From: Solimonas_A sp035476855
GTDB lineage: Bacteria; Pseudomonadota; Gammaproteobacteria; Nevskiales; Nevskiaceae
Assembly (NCBI GenBank): GCA_035476855.1
Contig: DATILC010000042.1
Coordinates: 1 to 37,054 of the forward strand
Direction: 5' to 3'
Length of the DNA: 37,054 nt
Part shown: piece after piece, positions 23,111-30,452 of the stretch
How positions within the stretch are numbered: the first letter of the stretch is position 1
Layout: the number at the start of each line of letters is the position of its first letter
The notes under the pieces: model-generated
Seen by the model: the letters and a program-made list of their open reading frames with translations, nothing else
Database searches by the model: none
What the model was told of the DNA's origin: nothing
Translations under genes and position numbers: made by a program

Positions 23111-24775
23111 TTATGCCAGCTTCTTGTGCCGCGCTTTACGGTTCACGCCCGGCTCCGCGCCGGTGCGGCGGCGGAAGTCGTCCTCGTACTCGCGGTAGTT
23201 GCCCTCGTGCCAGACCACGTCGCCCGAGTCCTCGAAGGCGAGGATGTGGGTGGCGACGCGATCGAGGAACCAGCGGTCATGCGAGATGACCATGGCGCAG
23301 CCGGGGAAGTCGAGCACCGCTTCCTCCAGTGCACGCAGGGTTTCGACGTCGAGGTCGTTGGTCGGTTCGTCGAGCAGCAGCACGTTGCCGCCCTGCAGCA
23401 GCATCTTGGCCAGGTGCAGGCGGTTGCGTTCGCCGCCCGAGAGTTCCTTGACCCGCTTCTGCTGCGACTCGCCCTTGAAGTTGAATCGGCCGATGTAGGC
23501 GCGCGAGGGCATCTCGAAGTTGCCGACCTTGAGGATGTCGAGGCCGCCGGAGATTTCCTTGAACACGCTGTTGTCGCCGTTGAGCGCATCGCGGCTCTGG
23601 TCGACGTAGGCGAACTGCACCGTCTCGCCGACCTTCACCGTGCCGCCGAACTCCGTGTCCTGGCCGGTGAGGATGCGGAACAGGGTGGTCTTGCCCATAC
23701 CGTTGGCGCCGATGATGCCGACGATCGCACCGCGCGGCACGTTGAAGCTGACGCCTTCGTACAGCGTGCGGTCGCCGAACTTCTTCGACAGGTTGTTGAC
23801 CTCGACCACGATGTCGCCCAGGCGCGGTCCCGGCGGGATATACAGTTCCTTGGTCTCGGAGCGCTTCTGGTATTCCTGCGAAGCCAGTTCCTCGAAGGCC
23901 TTGATGCGCGCCTTGCTCTTGGCCTGGCGACCCTTGGGGTTCTTGCGCACCCACTCGAGTTCTTCCTTCATCGCCTTGGAGCGGGCGTCTTCCTGCTTCT
24001 GCTCGGTCTGCAGGCGGTTGTCCTTCTGCTCCAGCCAGGACGAGTAGTTGCCCTGCCAGGGAATGCCCGTGCCACGGTCCAGTTCCAGGATCCAGCCGGC
24101 GACGTTGTCGAGGAAGTAGCGATCATGGGTGACCGCGATGATGGTGCCCGGGAAGTCCTTGAGGAACTTCTCCAGCCAGGCCACCGACTCGGCATCGAGA
24201 TGGTTGGTCGGCTCGTCGAGCAGGATCATGTCCGGCTTGGACAGCAGCAGGCGGCACAGCGCGACGCGACGGCGTTCGCCACCGGAGAGCTTGGTGACGT
24301 CGGCGTCCCAGGGCGGCAGGTTGAGGGCTTCGGCGGCCTTGTCGAGGGTGACGTCGAGGCTGTCGCCGTGGGTGGTGTGCAGCATCGACTCCAACTCCTG
24401 CTGGCGAGCGGAGAGCTTGTCGAAATCGGCGTCGGGCTCGGCGTAGGCGGCGTAGACCTTGTCCAGCTCGGCCTGCACGTCGGTGACGTGGGACAGCGCC
24501 TCCATGACGTTGTCGCGCACGTTCTTGGCCGGGTCCAGCTGCGGCTCCTGCGGCAGGTAGCCGACCTTCAGGCCCGGCTGCGGCCGCGCCTCGCCGACGA
24601 TGTCCGTGTCGATGCCGGCCATGATCTTCAGCAGGGTCGACTTGCCCGAGCCGTTCAGGCCCAGCACGCCGATCTTGGCGCCGGGGAAGAAGGACAGCGA
24701 GATGTCGCGAAGGATTTCCTTCTTGGGCGGCACGATCTTGCCGACCCGGTTCATGGTGTAGACGTACTGGGACAT
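23111..24775 (-). CDS. ettA: energy-dependent translational throttle protein (ABC-F)
   Basis: EttA binds the ribosomal E site and gates entry into elongation according to ATP/ADP ratio. The 554-residue protein has two ABC domains: Walker A GLNGSGKST (39-47) and GANGMGKTT in the second, each with an LSGGE signature and LLDEPTNHLD or LLDEPTNDLD. The ABC-F linker between the domains includes ELEWVRKNPKGRQAKSKAR. The start MSQYVYTMNRVGKIVPPKKE is almost that of E. coli EttA. The ATG at 24775 is chosen on this basis; the frame is open far upstream but that part is antisense to the next gene. Confidence 0.97.
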   Translation of the reverse strand: MSQYVYTMNRVGKIVPPKKEILRDISLSFFPGAKIGVLGLNGSGKSTLLKIMAGIDTDIVGEARPQPGLKVGYLPQEPQLDPAKNVRDNVMEALSHVTDVQAELDKVYAAYAEPDADFDKLSARQQELESMLHTTHGDSLDVTLDKAAEALNLPPWDADVTKLSGGERRRVALCRLLLSKPDMILLDEPTNHLDAESVAWLEKFLKDFPGTIIAVTHDRYFLDNVAGWILELDRGTGIPWQGNYSSWLEQKDNRLQTEQKQEDARSKAMKEELEWVRKNPKGRQAKSKARIKAFEELASQEYQKRSETKELYIPPGPRLGDIVVEVNNLSKKFGDRTLYEGVSFNVPRGAIVGIIGANGMGKTTLFRILTGQDTEFGGTVKVGETVQFAYVDQSRDALNGDNSVFKEISGGLDILKVGNFEMPSRAYIGRFNFKGESQQKRVKELSGGERNRLHLAKMLLQGGNVLLLDEPTNDLDVETLRALEEAVLDFPGCAMVISHDRWFLDRVATHILAFEDSGDVVWHEGNYREYEDDFRRRTGAEPGVNRKARHKKLA

Positions 24776-24815
24776 GGTTGGCGGAATGCTGGCGGGAATG
24801 CGGGGAAGGGCGGCA

Positions 24816-24841
24816 ATTCTAGCCGATCGGCTGTCTATAAT
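24816..24841. promoter_or_regulatory. divergent promoters flanking a 12-bp palindrome
   Basis: Between ettA and the DUF4124 gene, a minus-strand -10 TAGAAT (24821-24816) and a perfect plus-strand -10 TATAAT (24836-24841) flank the palindrome AGCCGATCGGCT (24821-24832). The plus-strand start point would fall at about 24848, the A of the ATG, giving a leaderless mRNA. The -35 elements are poor on both sides. The palindrome could be a shared operator. Confidence 0.5.
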
Positions 24842-24847
24842 CGGTCG

Positions 24848-25366
24848 ATGAACTGCCATTCGATCCGATCCGGGCTGCTTTGCAGCCTGCTGCTTGCCTG
24901 TCTGCCCGCTGCCGCGGAGGTCTACCAGTGCGGCGAACCGGGAAAACTCATCTATACCGACCGGCCCTGCGCCGACGGCGAGAAGCTGGAGTTGCGGGCG
25001 CCAGTGGTGGTGGAGCCGCCTTCCGCCGACGCGGCGCGCGACTACGACCGCCGCATCGCCCGCGAGCGCGGCCAGCGGGATGCCGCCGACGCGGCCTGGC
25101 TGGAGCAGCACGACGAGCGCCGCGCCCGCGAGGAGCGCATCCGCGCGGCGCGGATCGCCCGCGAGGCCGTCGAAGGCATGAGCCCTGCGGACGTGCGCCA
25201 TGCCCTTGGCGAGCCGGACCAGGTCAGCAGCGGTGACCGCAGCGAGCGCTGGACCTACCGGCGGGATGACGGGGGCCGGCACGTGGTCAGCTTCCGCGAC
25301 GGCACGGTCTCCGCCGTGGCAAGCTCCGAGGGTGGGCGCAGCAAGCGCCGTTCGCGCAGGGACTGA
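24848..25366 (+). CDS. DUF4124-domain periplasmic protein
   Basis: A 172-residue exported protein. The signal peptide MNCHSIRSGLLCSLLLACLP is followed by AAA and then EVYQCGEPGKLIYTDRPC, the DUF4124 hallmark (x-Y-x-C...Y-T-D-x-P-C). A charged helical segment (about 65-105) and a C-terminal SmpA/BamE-like fold segment (GMSPADVRHALGEPDQVS, RWTYRRDDGG) follow. There is no Shine-Dalgarno; TATAAT ends 6 nt before the ATG, which suggests leaderless translation, and no other start would keep the signal peptide. It is followed with a 1-nt gap by the next gene, so it may head the signalling-transporter gene run. Confidence 0.8.
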   Translation: MNCHSIRSGLLCSLLLACLPAAAEVYQCGEPGKLIYTDRPCADGEKLELRAPVVVEPPSADAARDYDRRIARERGQRDAADAAWLEQHDERRAREERIRAARIAREAVEGMSPADVRHALGEPDQVSSGDRSERWTYRRDDGGRHVVSFRDGTVSAVASSEGGRSKRRSRRD

Positions 25367-25367
25367 C

Positions 25368-25811
25368 GTGGTTGCCAAGACCAAGACGCTGTTCGAATCC
25401 TTCAGCGGCCGCGCGCGCATCGCCAAGCAGGGCTATGTCGTGATGATCGTGATCGACGGCGGCGGCGCCATGGTGGTGGCCACGGACGAATACCTGGTGG
25501 CGCAGAAGTGGTCCCAATCCCGGGTCAGCAGCGGCAACATCGTCACCGACCGCGGCCGCTTCTTCGAGCAGTTCCAGGTGATGGTGGCGCGCCCCGGCAG
25601 CTTCGTCGGCACCCGCGGCAACGACCGCCAGCTGTACAAGATGGCCAAGGCCATGCGGGCCGCCGGCCATGATCTTGGCGAGTGGATGCTGCCGCCGGAG
25701 CTGAAGGTCAACAAGCTGGTCGACCCGGACGAGCTCAAGGCCAAGCCCAAGGACGAGCCCGTCGACCCGGCTGCGGCGGATGCCGCGGCCCCCGAGGCCG
25801 GCAAGGAGTAG
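25368..25811 (+). CDS. unknown protein at the head of the partner-switch operon
   Basis: A 147-residue protein that I do not recognise. The N-terminal 100 residues look like a small alpha/beta domain (GYVVMIVIDGGGAMVVATDEYLV, then FFEQFQVMVARPGSFVG); the C-terminus is a low-complexity tail rich in Lys, Asp, Pro and Ala. No signal peptide or membrane segment is seen. The GTG start has AGGGA upstream and begins 1 nt after the DUF4124 stop. The next gene's ribosome-binding site (AAGGAG) overlaps its end, so the two are tightly coupled, which suggests a role with the phosphatase/kinase. Confidence 0.7.
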   Translation: MVAKTKTLFESFSGRARIAKQGYVVMIVIDGGGAMVVATDEYLVAQKWSQSRVSSGNIVTDRGRFFEQFQVMVARPGSFVGTRGNDRQLYKMAKAMRAAGHDLGEWMLPPELKVNKLVDPDELKAKPKDEPVDPAAADAAAPEAGKE

Positions 25812-25816
25812 AGCCG

Positions 25817-27526
25817 GTGCTGCCGGTCACGCCCTCAGGCGCACATGCCGGTCCCGACTATCTCTCGCTGTTCGCCGAGCTGCTGGAGGATTTCGCCAGC
25901 CTCGACATCGAAGTCAGCATGGTGCAGCGCGCGCTGTCCCGCATCGCCGAGGTGATGAACGCCGAATCGGCCTCGCTGTTCCTGCTGGAAGGTGTCTGGG
26001 ACGATCCGCAGGCACGCCTGGTCTGCCAGGCCTGCGTCGGTCCCAGTGACATTACCGGCCTGTCGCTGCCGGTGGGCAGCGGCATCGTCGGCCGCACGGT
26101 GCAGCGCGACGAGGCCCAGCTGGTCGCCGACACCCGCGCCGATCCCGATTTCGTGCCGCCCTCGGCGCAGCTCAACTACACCGTGCGCTCGATCATCTGC
26201 GCGCCCCTGAGCGTCAAGGGCCAGCGTCTCGGCGCAGTGGAGGTGATCAACCGCCGCGACTGCGACAACCTGTTCAACCAGCGCGACTGCGAGGCCCTGG
26301 CGACGCTGGCCAATGCCGCGGCCCTGGCCCTGGTCAACGCCCGGCTGACCCAGGAGCATGTGCAGCAGGCGCGCACCCGCCGCGAACTGGAGCTGGCGGC
26401 CAGCGTGCAGCGCGCCCTGTTGCCGCGGGAATCCGCCGACAACGACTATGTCCGCGGCATCAACCTGCCGGCGCGCGGCGTTTCCGGCGACTTCTTCGAC
26501 GTGCTGCCGCTGGCCGGCGGGCGCATCGCCTTCGCCCTGGCCGATGTCTCCGGCAAGGGCATGAACGCGGCCCTGGTGGCGGTCAAGGCGGCAACCCTGT
26601 TCCGCAGCTACGCCAAGGAGATGCGCAAGCCCGGCAAGCTGCTGGCGCGCATCGGCCAGGAGCTGATGGAAACCATGGCCCAGGGCATGTTCGTGACCAT
26701 GGTGGTCGGCATCTTCGATCCGCGCGGCTACACCGTGCGCTTTGCCAACGCCGGCCACGAGCCGCCGGTGTGGCGCGACCGCGAGGGCCGCTTCCACGCC
26801 TACGAGGCCGAGGAGCCGCCGCTGGGCATCATTGCCCCGGCGGGCGGCCAGTATCCCGAGACCACGCTGAAGCTCGACGGCGGCAGCCTCTACCTCTACA
26901 CCGACGGCTGCACCGAAAGCCGCCTGCCGGATGGCCGCATGCGCGGCGCCGAGGGCCTGCACACGCTGATCAGCCAGTACGCCAGCCTGGCGCCGGCGGA
27001 GCGGGTCCATGCCGTGGCCGATGCCCTGGCCCCGGACGGCGCCGACCTGCGCGACGACATCACCCTGCTGGTGGTCGAGGGCCGGGCGCCGCGACGCCAG
27101 CGCCGCGACCTGCTGTTGCAGCAAAGCTTTCCGGCCGAGGCCAGCCAGCTCAAGGTCATCCGCCACCTGGTCGGGGACATCGCCGCCCGGGCCGGCATGG
27201 CCGCCGAGGCCGCCTCGGACCTGGTGCTGGCGGTCGACGAGGCCTGCCAGAACATCATCCGCCACGGCTACAAGGGCCTGGGCGGGCGCATCGAGCTGAG
27301 CATGCGCCGCGGCACCGGGCGGGTGACGGTGGAACTGGTGGACTTTGCGCCGCCGGTCAAACAGGATGAGTGCAAGGGGCGTCCGCTGGACGAGGTGCGG
27401 CCCGGCGGACTGGGCACCTACTTCATGTCGGCGCTCACCGACGGCCTGCGTTACCTGCGGCCGCCACGCGGTGCCGGCAACCGGCTCGCGCTGGTCAAGA
27501 AGCTGGGCAAGGGGGGAGGCGAATGA
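25817..27526 (+). CDS. GAF-PP2C phosphatase-HATPase partner-switch protein
   Basis: A 569-residue cytoplasmic regulator joining three domains: an N-terminal GAF sensor (about 28-175), a short coiled coil, a PP2C/SpoIIE (RsbU) phosphatase (about 200-422) and an RsbW-type HATPase (about 436-562). PP2C metal ligands are visible: Asp225 and Asp228 (GDFFD), Asp243 (ADVSGKG), Asp363 (YTDG), Asp413/Asp414 (RDDIT). The HATPase keeps the N-box Glu475-x3-Asn479 (DEACQNIIRHG) and GGLGTYFM. The chain therefore should carry both the phosphatase and the kinase for a STAS protein, encoded next with an ATGA overlap. GTG start with AAGGAG 8 nt upstream. Confidence 0.93.
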   Translation: MLPVTPSGAHAGPDYLSLFAELLEDFASLDIEVSMVQRALSRIAEVMNAESASLFLLEGVWDDPQARLVCQACVGPSDITGLSLPVGSGIVGRTVQRDEAQLVADTRADPDFVPPSAQLNYTVRSIICAPLSVKGQRLGAVEVINRRDCDNLFNQRDCEALATLANAAALALVNARLTQEHVQQARTRRELELAASVQRALLPRESADNDYVRGINLPARGVSGDFFDVLPLAGGRIAFALADVSGKGMNAALVAVKAATLFRSYAKEMRKPGKLLARIGQELMETMAQGMFVTMVVGIFDPRGYTVRFANAGHEPPVWRDREGRFHAYEAEEPPLGIIAPAGGQYPETTLKLDGGSLYLYTDGCTESRLPDGRMRGAEGLHTLISQYASLAPAERVHAVADALAPDGADLRDDITLLVVEGRAPRRQRRDLLLQQSFPAEASQLKVIRHLVGDIAARAGMAAEAASDLVLAVDEACQNIIRHGYKGLGGRIELSMRRGTGRVTVELVDFAPPVKQDECKGRPLDEVRPGGLGTYFMSALTDGLRYLRPPRGAGNRLALVKKLGKGGGE

Positions 27527-27822
27527 GTTTTCGCATCAGCCAGGAACAGGGTGCCGCCACGGTGTTCCTTACCGGCGACATCGATCTCGAGAACTCGCCG
27601 CGCGCGCGCCAGACCCTGCTGGCGGCGGTCGAGATGGGCCTGCCGGTGGTGGTCGACATGGGCGAGGTCAGCTACATGGACTCCTCCGGCATCGCCAGCC
27701 TGATCGAGGCCTTCCAGAAGGCGAAATCCGCCGGCCGCGAATTTTCGCTGACCCGTGTCGGCGGCACCGTGCACAAGGTGCTGGCACTGGCGCGGCTCGA
27801 CAAGGTATTCCGGATCAACTGA
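27523..27822 (+). CDS. STAS-domain protein (anti-anti-sigma or MlaB-like)
   Basis: A 99-residue STAS protein. The loop YMDSSGIASL holds Ser55, the position phosphorylated by RsbW/SpoIIAB-type kinases in SpoIIAA and RsbV, preceded by Asp53. Its start overlaps the stop of the phosphatase/kinase gene (ATGA), and mlaE begins 32 nt after it. MlaB, the STAS subunit of the Mla ABC transporter, also binds the ATPase and usually has a Thr or Ser at this site. The protein could therefore serve the transporter, a sigma/anti-sigma partner elsewhere, or both. No sigma factor or separate anti-sigma gene is in the window. Confidence 0.92.
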   Translation: MSFRISQEQGAATVFLTGDIDLENSPRARQTLLAAVEMGLPVVVDMGEVSYMDSSGIASLIEAFQKAKSAGREFSLTRVGGTVHKVLALARLDKVFRIN

Positions 27823-27854
27823 AGCGACGCAGGCCCCGGGGGAGGGGACAGGCG

Positions 27855-28643
27855 ATGCGCAACACAGCGGAGACGATCGGACGCAATACGCTGGCCGGCC
27901 TCAGCGAGATCGGCCTGGCTGCGGTGCTGTTCGTCGAAAGCCTGGTCTGGCTGGTCACCGGTCCGCGCCAGCGCCAGCCGGTACGGCTGTCGGCGATCGC
28001 GGCGCAGTGCGTCGACATCGGCATCCGCGCGCTGCCGATCGTCGCCGTGCTGAGCTTCGCCATCGGCGCGATGGTCGCGATCCAGGGCATCCACACGCTC
28101 AGCATCTTCGGCGCCGAAAGCCAGGTGACGCTGGGCATCGCGCTGTCGGTGACGCGCGAGTTCGCGCCGCTGATCACCGGCATCCTGGTCGCCGGCCGCT
28201 CCGGCTCGGCGCTGGCGGCGCGGCTGGGCACGATGAAGATCAACGAGGAGATCAGCGCGCTGACCGTGATCGGCATCAACCCGGTGCGCTACCTGGTGGC
28301 GCCGGCGCTGGTGGCGATGCTGCTGATGGTGCCGCTGCTGACCTGGTTCTCCGATGTCGTCGGCCTGCTCGGCGCCGGCATCTACGTCTCGCTGGAGCTG
28401 GGCATCTCCTTCAGCGCCTACATCGGCGAGCTGCAGCAGTTCTGCAAGGTCGGCGACATCCTCCACGGCATCGGCAAGAGCCTGCTGTTCGCGGTGCTGA
28501 TCACCCTGGTCGGTGTGGTCAACGGCATCAGCGTCACCGGTGGCGCGGAAGGCGTCGGCCGCGTGACCACGCGCTCGGTGGTGCATGCGATCTCGGCGAT
28601 CGTGGTCACGGACATGATTTTCACTTTCGTGGTGACACGATGA
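27855..28643 (+). CDS. mlaE: MlaE-family ABC transporter permease
   Basis: The inner-membrane permease of an Mla/MCE lipid transporter, 262 residues with about five membrane helices. Family signatures are IGAMVAIQG, LVAGRSGSALAARLGTMKINEEISAL (the conserved coupling helix with E-I-S-A-L) and GINPVRYLVAP. It has no fused STAS domain, unlike many homologues; the STAS protein is encoded separately just upstream. The ATG at 27855 has GGAGGGG upstream. Its last codons (FVVTR, stop) are duplicated 44 bp downstream in the short gap before mlaF. Confidence 0.93.
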   Translation: MRNTAETIGRNTLAGLSEIGLAAVLFVESLVWLVTGPRQRQPVRLSAIAAQCVDIGIRALPIVAVLSFAIGAMVAIQGIHTLSIFGAESQVTLGIALSVTREFAPLITGILVAGRSGSALAARLGTMKINEEISALTVIGINPVRYLVAPALVAMLLMVPLLTWFSDVVGLLGAGIYVSLELGISFSAYIGELQQFCKVGDILHGIGKSLLFAVLITLVGVVNGISVTGGAEGVGRVTTRSVVHAISAIVVTDMIFTFVVTR

Positions 28644-28687
28644 GAGTGAAAATGAAGCAGTGCTCCACGTTCGTGGTGACGCGATGA
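28640..28687 (+). CDS. 15-codon mini-ORF joining mlaE and mlaF
   Basis: ATG (28640) overlaps the mlaE stop as ATGA, and this frame, MRVKMKQCSTFVVTR, ends at 28687 with a TGA that overlaps the mlaF ATG (28684). Its end repeats the mlaE ending FVVTR because the DNA at 28626-28646 is duplicated at 28670-28690 (19 of 21 bases). The simplest reading is a duplication that preserved stop/start coupling. Whether the peptide is made or has any function is unknown. Confidence 0.4.
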   Translation: MRVKMKQCSTFVVTR

Positions 28688-29493
28688 GCGCGGTCATCGA
28701 GGTCGAGAAGCTGGTCGCGCGCTACGGCGAGCGCACCGTGCTCAAGGGCATCGATCTCGATGTCCAGGCTGGCGAGATCATGGTGATCATGGGCGGCTCC
28801 GGGTCCGGCAAGAGCACCTTGCTGCGCCACCTGCTGGGCCTGCAGGCACCGAGTTCGGGCACGATCCGTCTGCTCGGCGAGGACATCTACGGCATCACTT
28901 CCCAGCGCCTGGTCGAGCTGCGTCGCAAGATGGGCGTCGCCTTCCAGGGCGGCGCGCTGTTCAGTTCGATGACGGTCGGCGAGAACGCGATGCTGCCGCT
29001 GCGCGAGCACACCAGGCTTGATGAGCAGACCATGCGCATCATGATGCGGCTCAAGCTCGACATCGTGAACATGGCCGGCTGCGAGAACCTGATGCCGGCG
29101 CAGCTCTCCGGCGGCATGATCAAGCGTGCGGCGATGGCCCGCGCGATCATCATGGACCCGCGCCTGCTGTTCCTCGACGAACCCAGCGCCGGCCTCGACC
29201 CGGTCGTCGCCGCCTCGCTGGACGAGCTGATCCTGACGCTGCGCGATGCTACCGGCATGAGCATCGTCGTGGTCACCCACGAGCTGGAGAGCGCCTTCAA
29301 GATCGCCGACCGCATCGCGGTGCTCGATCATGGTGATGTCCTGGTTTGCGGCACGGTGGCGGAAGTGAAGAGCAGCGGTAGCGAGCGCGTGCAGGCGCTG
29401 CTGAACCGCCGCATCCAGCCGCTGGAACTGAATCCCGAGGAATACATCAGGCGGCTGACCGGCGGTCCCGTCAGCGACGGAGCGAGGGCATGA
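28684..29493 (+). CDS. mlaF: MlaF-family ABC transporter ATP-binding protein
   Basis: The ATPase of the MCE lipid transporter, 269 residues. Walker A is GGSGSGKST (37-45), the Q-loop FQGGALFSSMTVGEN, the signature LSGGMIKRAAMARAI with the Mla-type M-I/K-R, Walker B LLFLDEPSAGLDP, and H-loop VTHELES. The ATG at 28684 overlaps the stop of the preceding mini-ORF. The mlaD-like gene overlaps its stop (ATGA at 29490). In E. coli the STAS protein MlaB binds this subunit, making it the natural target of the STAS protein encoded upstream. Confidence 0.95.
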   Translation: MSAVIEVEKLVARYGERTVLKGIDLDVQAGEIMVIMGGSGSGKSTLLRHLLGLQAPSSGTIRLLGEDIYGITSQRLVELRRKMGVAFQGGALFSSMTVGENAMLPLREHTRLDEQTMRIMMRLKLDIVNMAGCENLMPAQLSGGMIKRAAMARAIIMDPRLLFLDEPSAGLDPVVAASLDELILTLRDATGMSIVVVTHELESAFKIADRIAVLDHGDVLVCGTVAEVKSSGSERVQALLNRRIQPLELNPEEYIRRLTGGPVSDGARA

Positions 29494-30452
29494 TCAACAG
29501 CAAGTGGAACCTGACGCTGGTCGGTGGCTTTGTGCTGCTGGGTGTCGGCAGCCTGGTGCTGGCACTGGCCATCCTTGCCGGCCGCACCGGCGACACCGAC
29601 ACCTACTACACCCGCTACGCCAACGTCAGCGGCCTCAAGTTCGGCTCGCAGGTGCTGTTCGAAGGCTACCCGGTGGGGCAGGTCGAGCAGATCGAGCCGG
29701 TGGTCAAGGACGGCCAGATGCTGTTCAAGGTCAGCCTGTCGGTGCTGGAGGGCTGGAAGATTCCCGAGGACAGCGTGGCGCGCTCCGAGGCCAGCGGCCT
29801 GCTGGCGCCGCAGACCATCGTCATCGTCGCCGGCAGGAGCCAGAAGGCCCTCAAGCCTGGCGATGACATCATCTCCGGCGGCATGGGCGGCCTGTTCTCC
29901 ACCGTGCAGGGCCTGGCCGGCAATGTCGACCAGCTCACCGACCAGGGCCTGCTGCCGCTGGTCGACAACCTCAACCGCCAGGTGACCTTCCTCGGCAAGG
30001 TGATCGACGAGGAGATGCGGCCGCTGATCCGCAACACCAACCAGCTGATGCTGGTCGTCGCGCGCGATGTGCCACCTGTGCTGCAGAGCGTGCGCAATGT
30101 CAGCGGGCGCGCCGAGCAGTTCCTGTCGCCGCAGCGCGTGGCCGCAATGGAGCGCATCGTCGACAACACCGACAAGACCATGGCCAACCTGCGCCAGGCC
30201 AGCGATCAGGTCGAGAAGGCCAGCCGCGAGGCCGGCCCCGACGTCACCGTGGCGCTGCGCGAATTCCGCCTGTCGATGGAAAGCCTGTCGCGCAGTGCCG
30301 ACGGCATCAGCCAGAACCTCGACAGCAGTGCGCGCAACCTGCAGGAATTCAGCCACCAGATCCGCCGCAACCCCGGCGTGCTGCTGCGCGGCAGCGAGGG
30401 GCCGCTGCGCCTCGACGGGCCTGGCGCCGACACCAGGGAGAAGCGTCCATGA
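29490..30452 (+). CDS. mlaD: MlaD-family MCE-domain protein
   Basis: A 320-residue periplasmic protein anchored by one N-terminal helix (about 9-30), followed by a single MCE domain (about 38-117) with the signature VSGLKFGSQVLFEGYPVGQV. A long helical tail (about 130-300) resembles Mce-family proteins that form needle-like assemblies more than the short E. coli MlaD (183 residues). Such rings with helical tails carry phospholipids across the periplasm. The gene overlaps its neighbours at both ends (ATGA), typical of a tightly coupled operon. Confidence 0.92.
   Translation: MINSKWNLTLVGGFVLLGVGSLVLALAILAGRTGDTDTYYTRYANVSGLKFGSQVLFEGYPVGQVEQIEPVVKDGQMLFKVSLSVLEGWKIPEDSVARSEASGLLAPQTIVIVAGRSQKALKPGDDIISGGMGGLFSTVQGLAGNVDQLTDQGLLPLVDNLNRQVTFLGKVIDEEMRPLIRNTNQLMLVVARDVPPVLQSVRNVSGRAEQFLSPQRVAAMERIVDNTDKTMANLRQASDQVEKASREAGPDVTVALREFRLSMESLSRSADGISQNLDSSARNLQEFSHQIRRNPGVLLRGSEGPLRLDGPGADTREKRP

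Noticed and set aside
23048..24847. Long N-terminal extension of the DUF4124 protein
   Set aside because: It runs antisense to ettA; the signal peptide begins at 24848 and the promoter lies just upstream.
24776..25426. N-terminal extension of EttA
   Set aside because: It is antisense to the DUF4124 gene, and the EttA family start is at 24775.
26000..27526. Sensor histidine kinase
   Set aside because: The HATPase is of RsbW type, there is no phospho-accepting His helix before it, and the central domain is a PP2C phosphatase.
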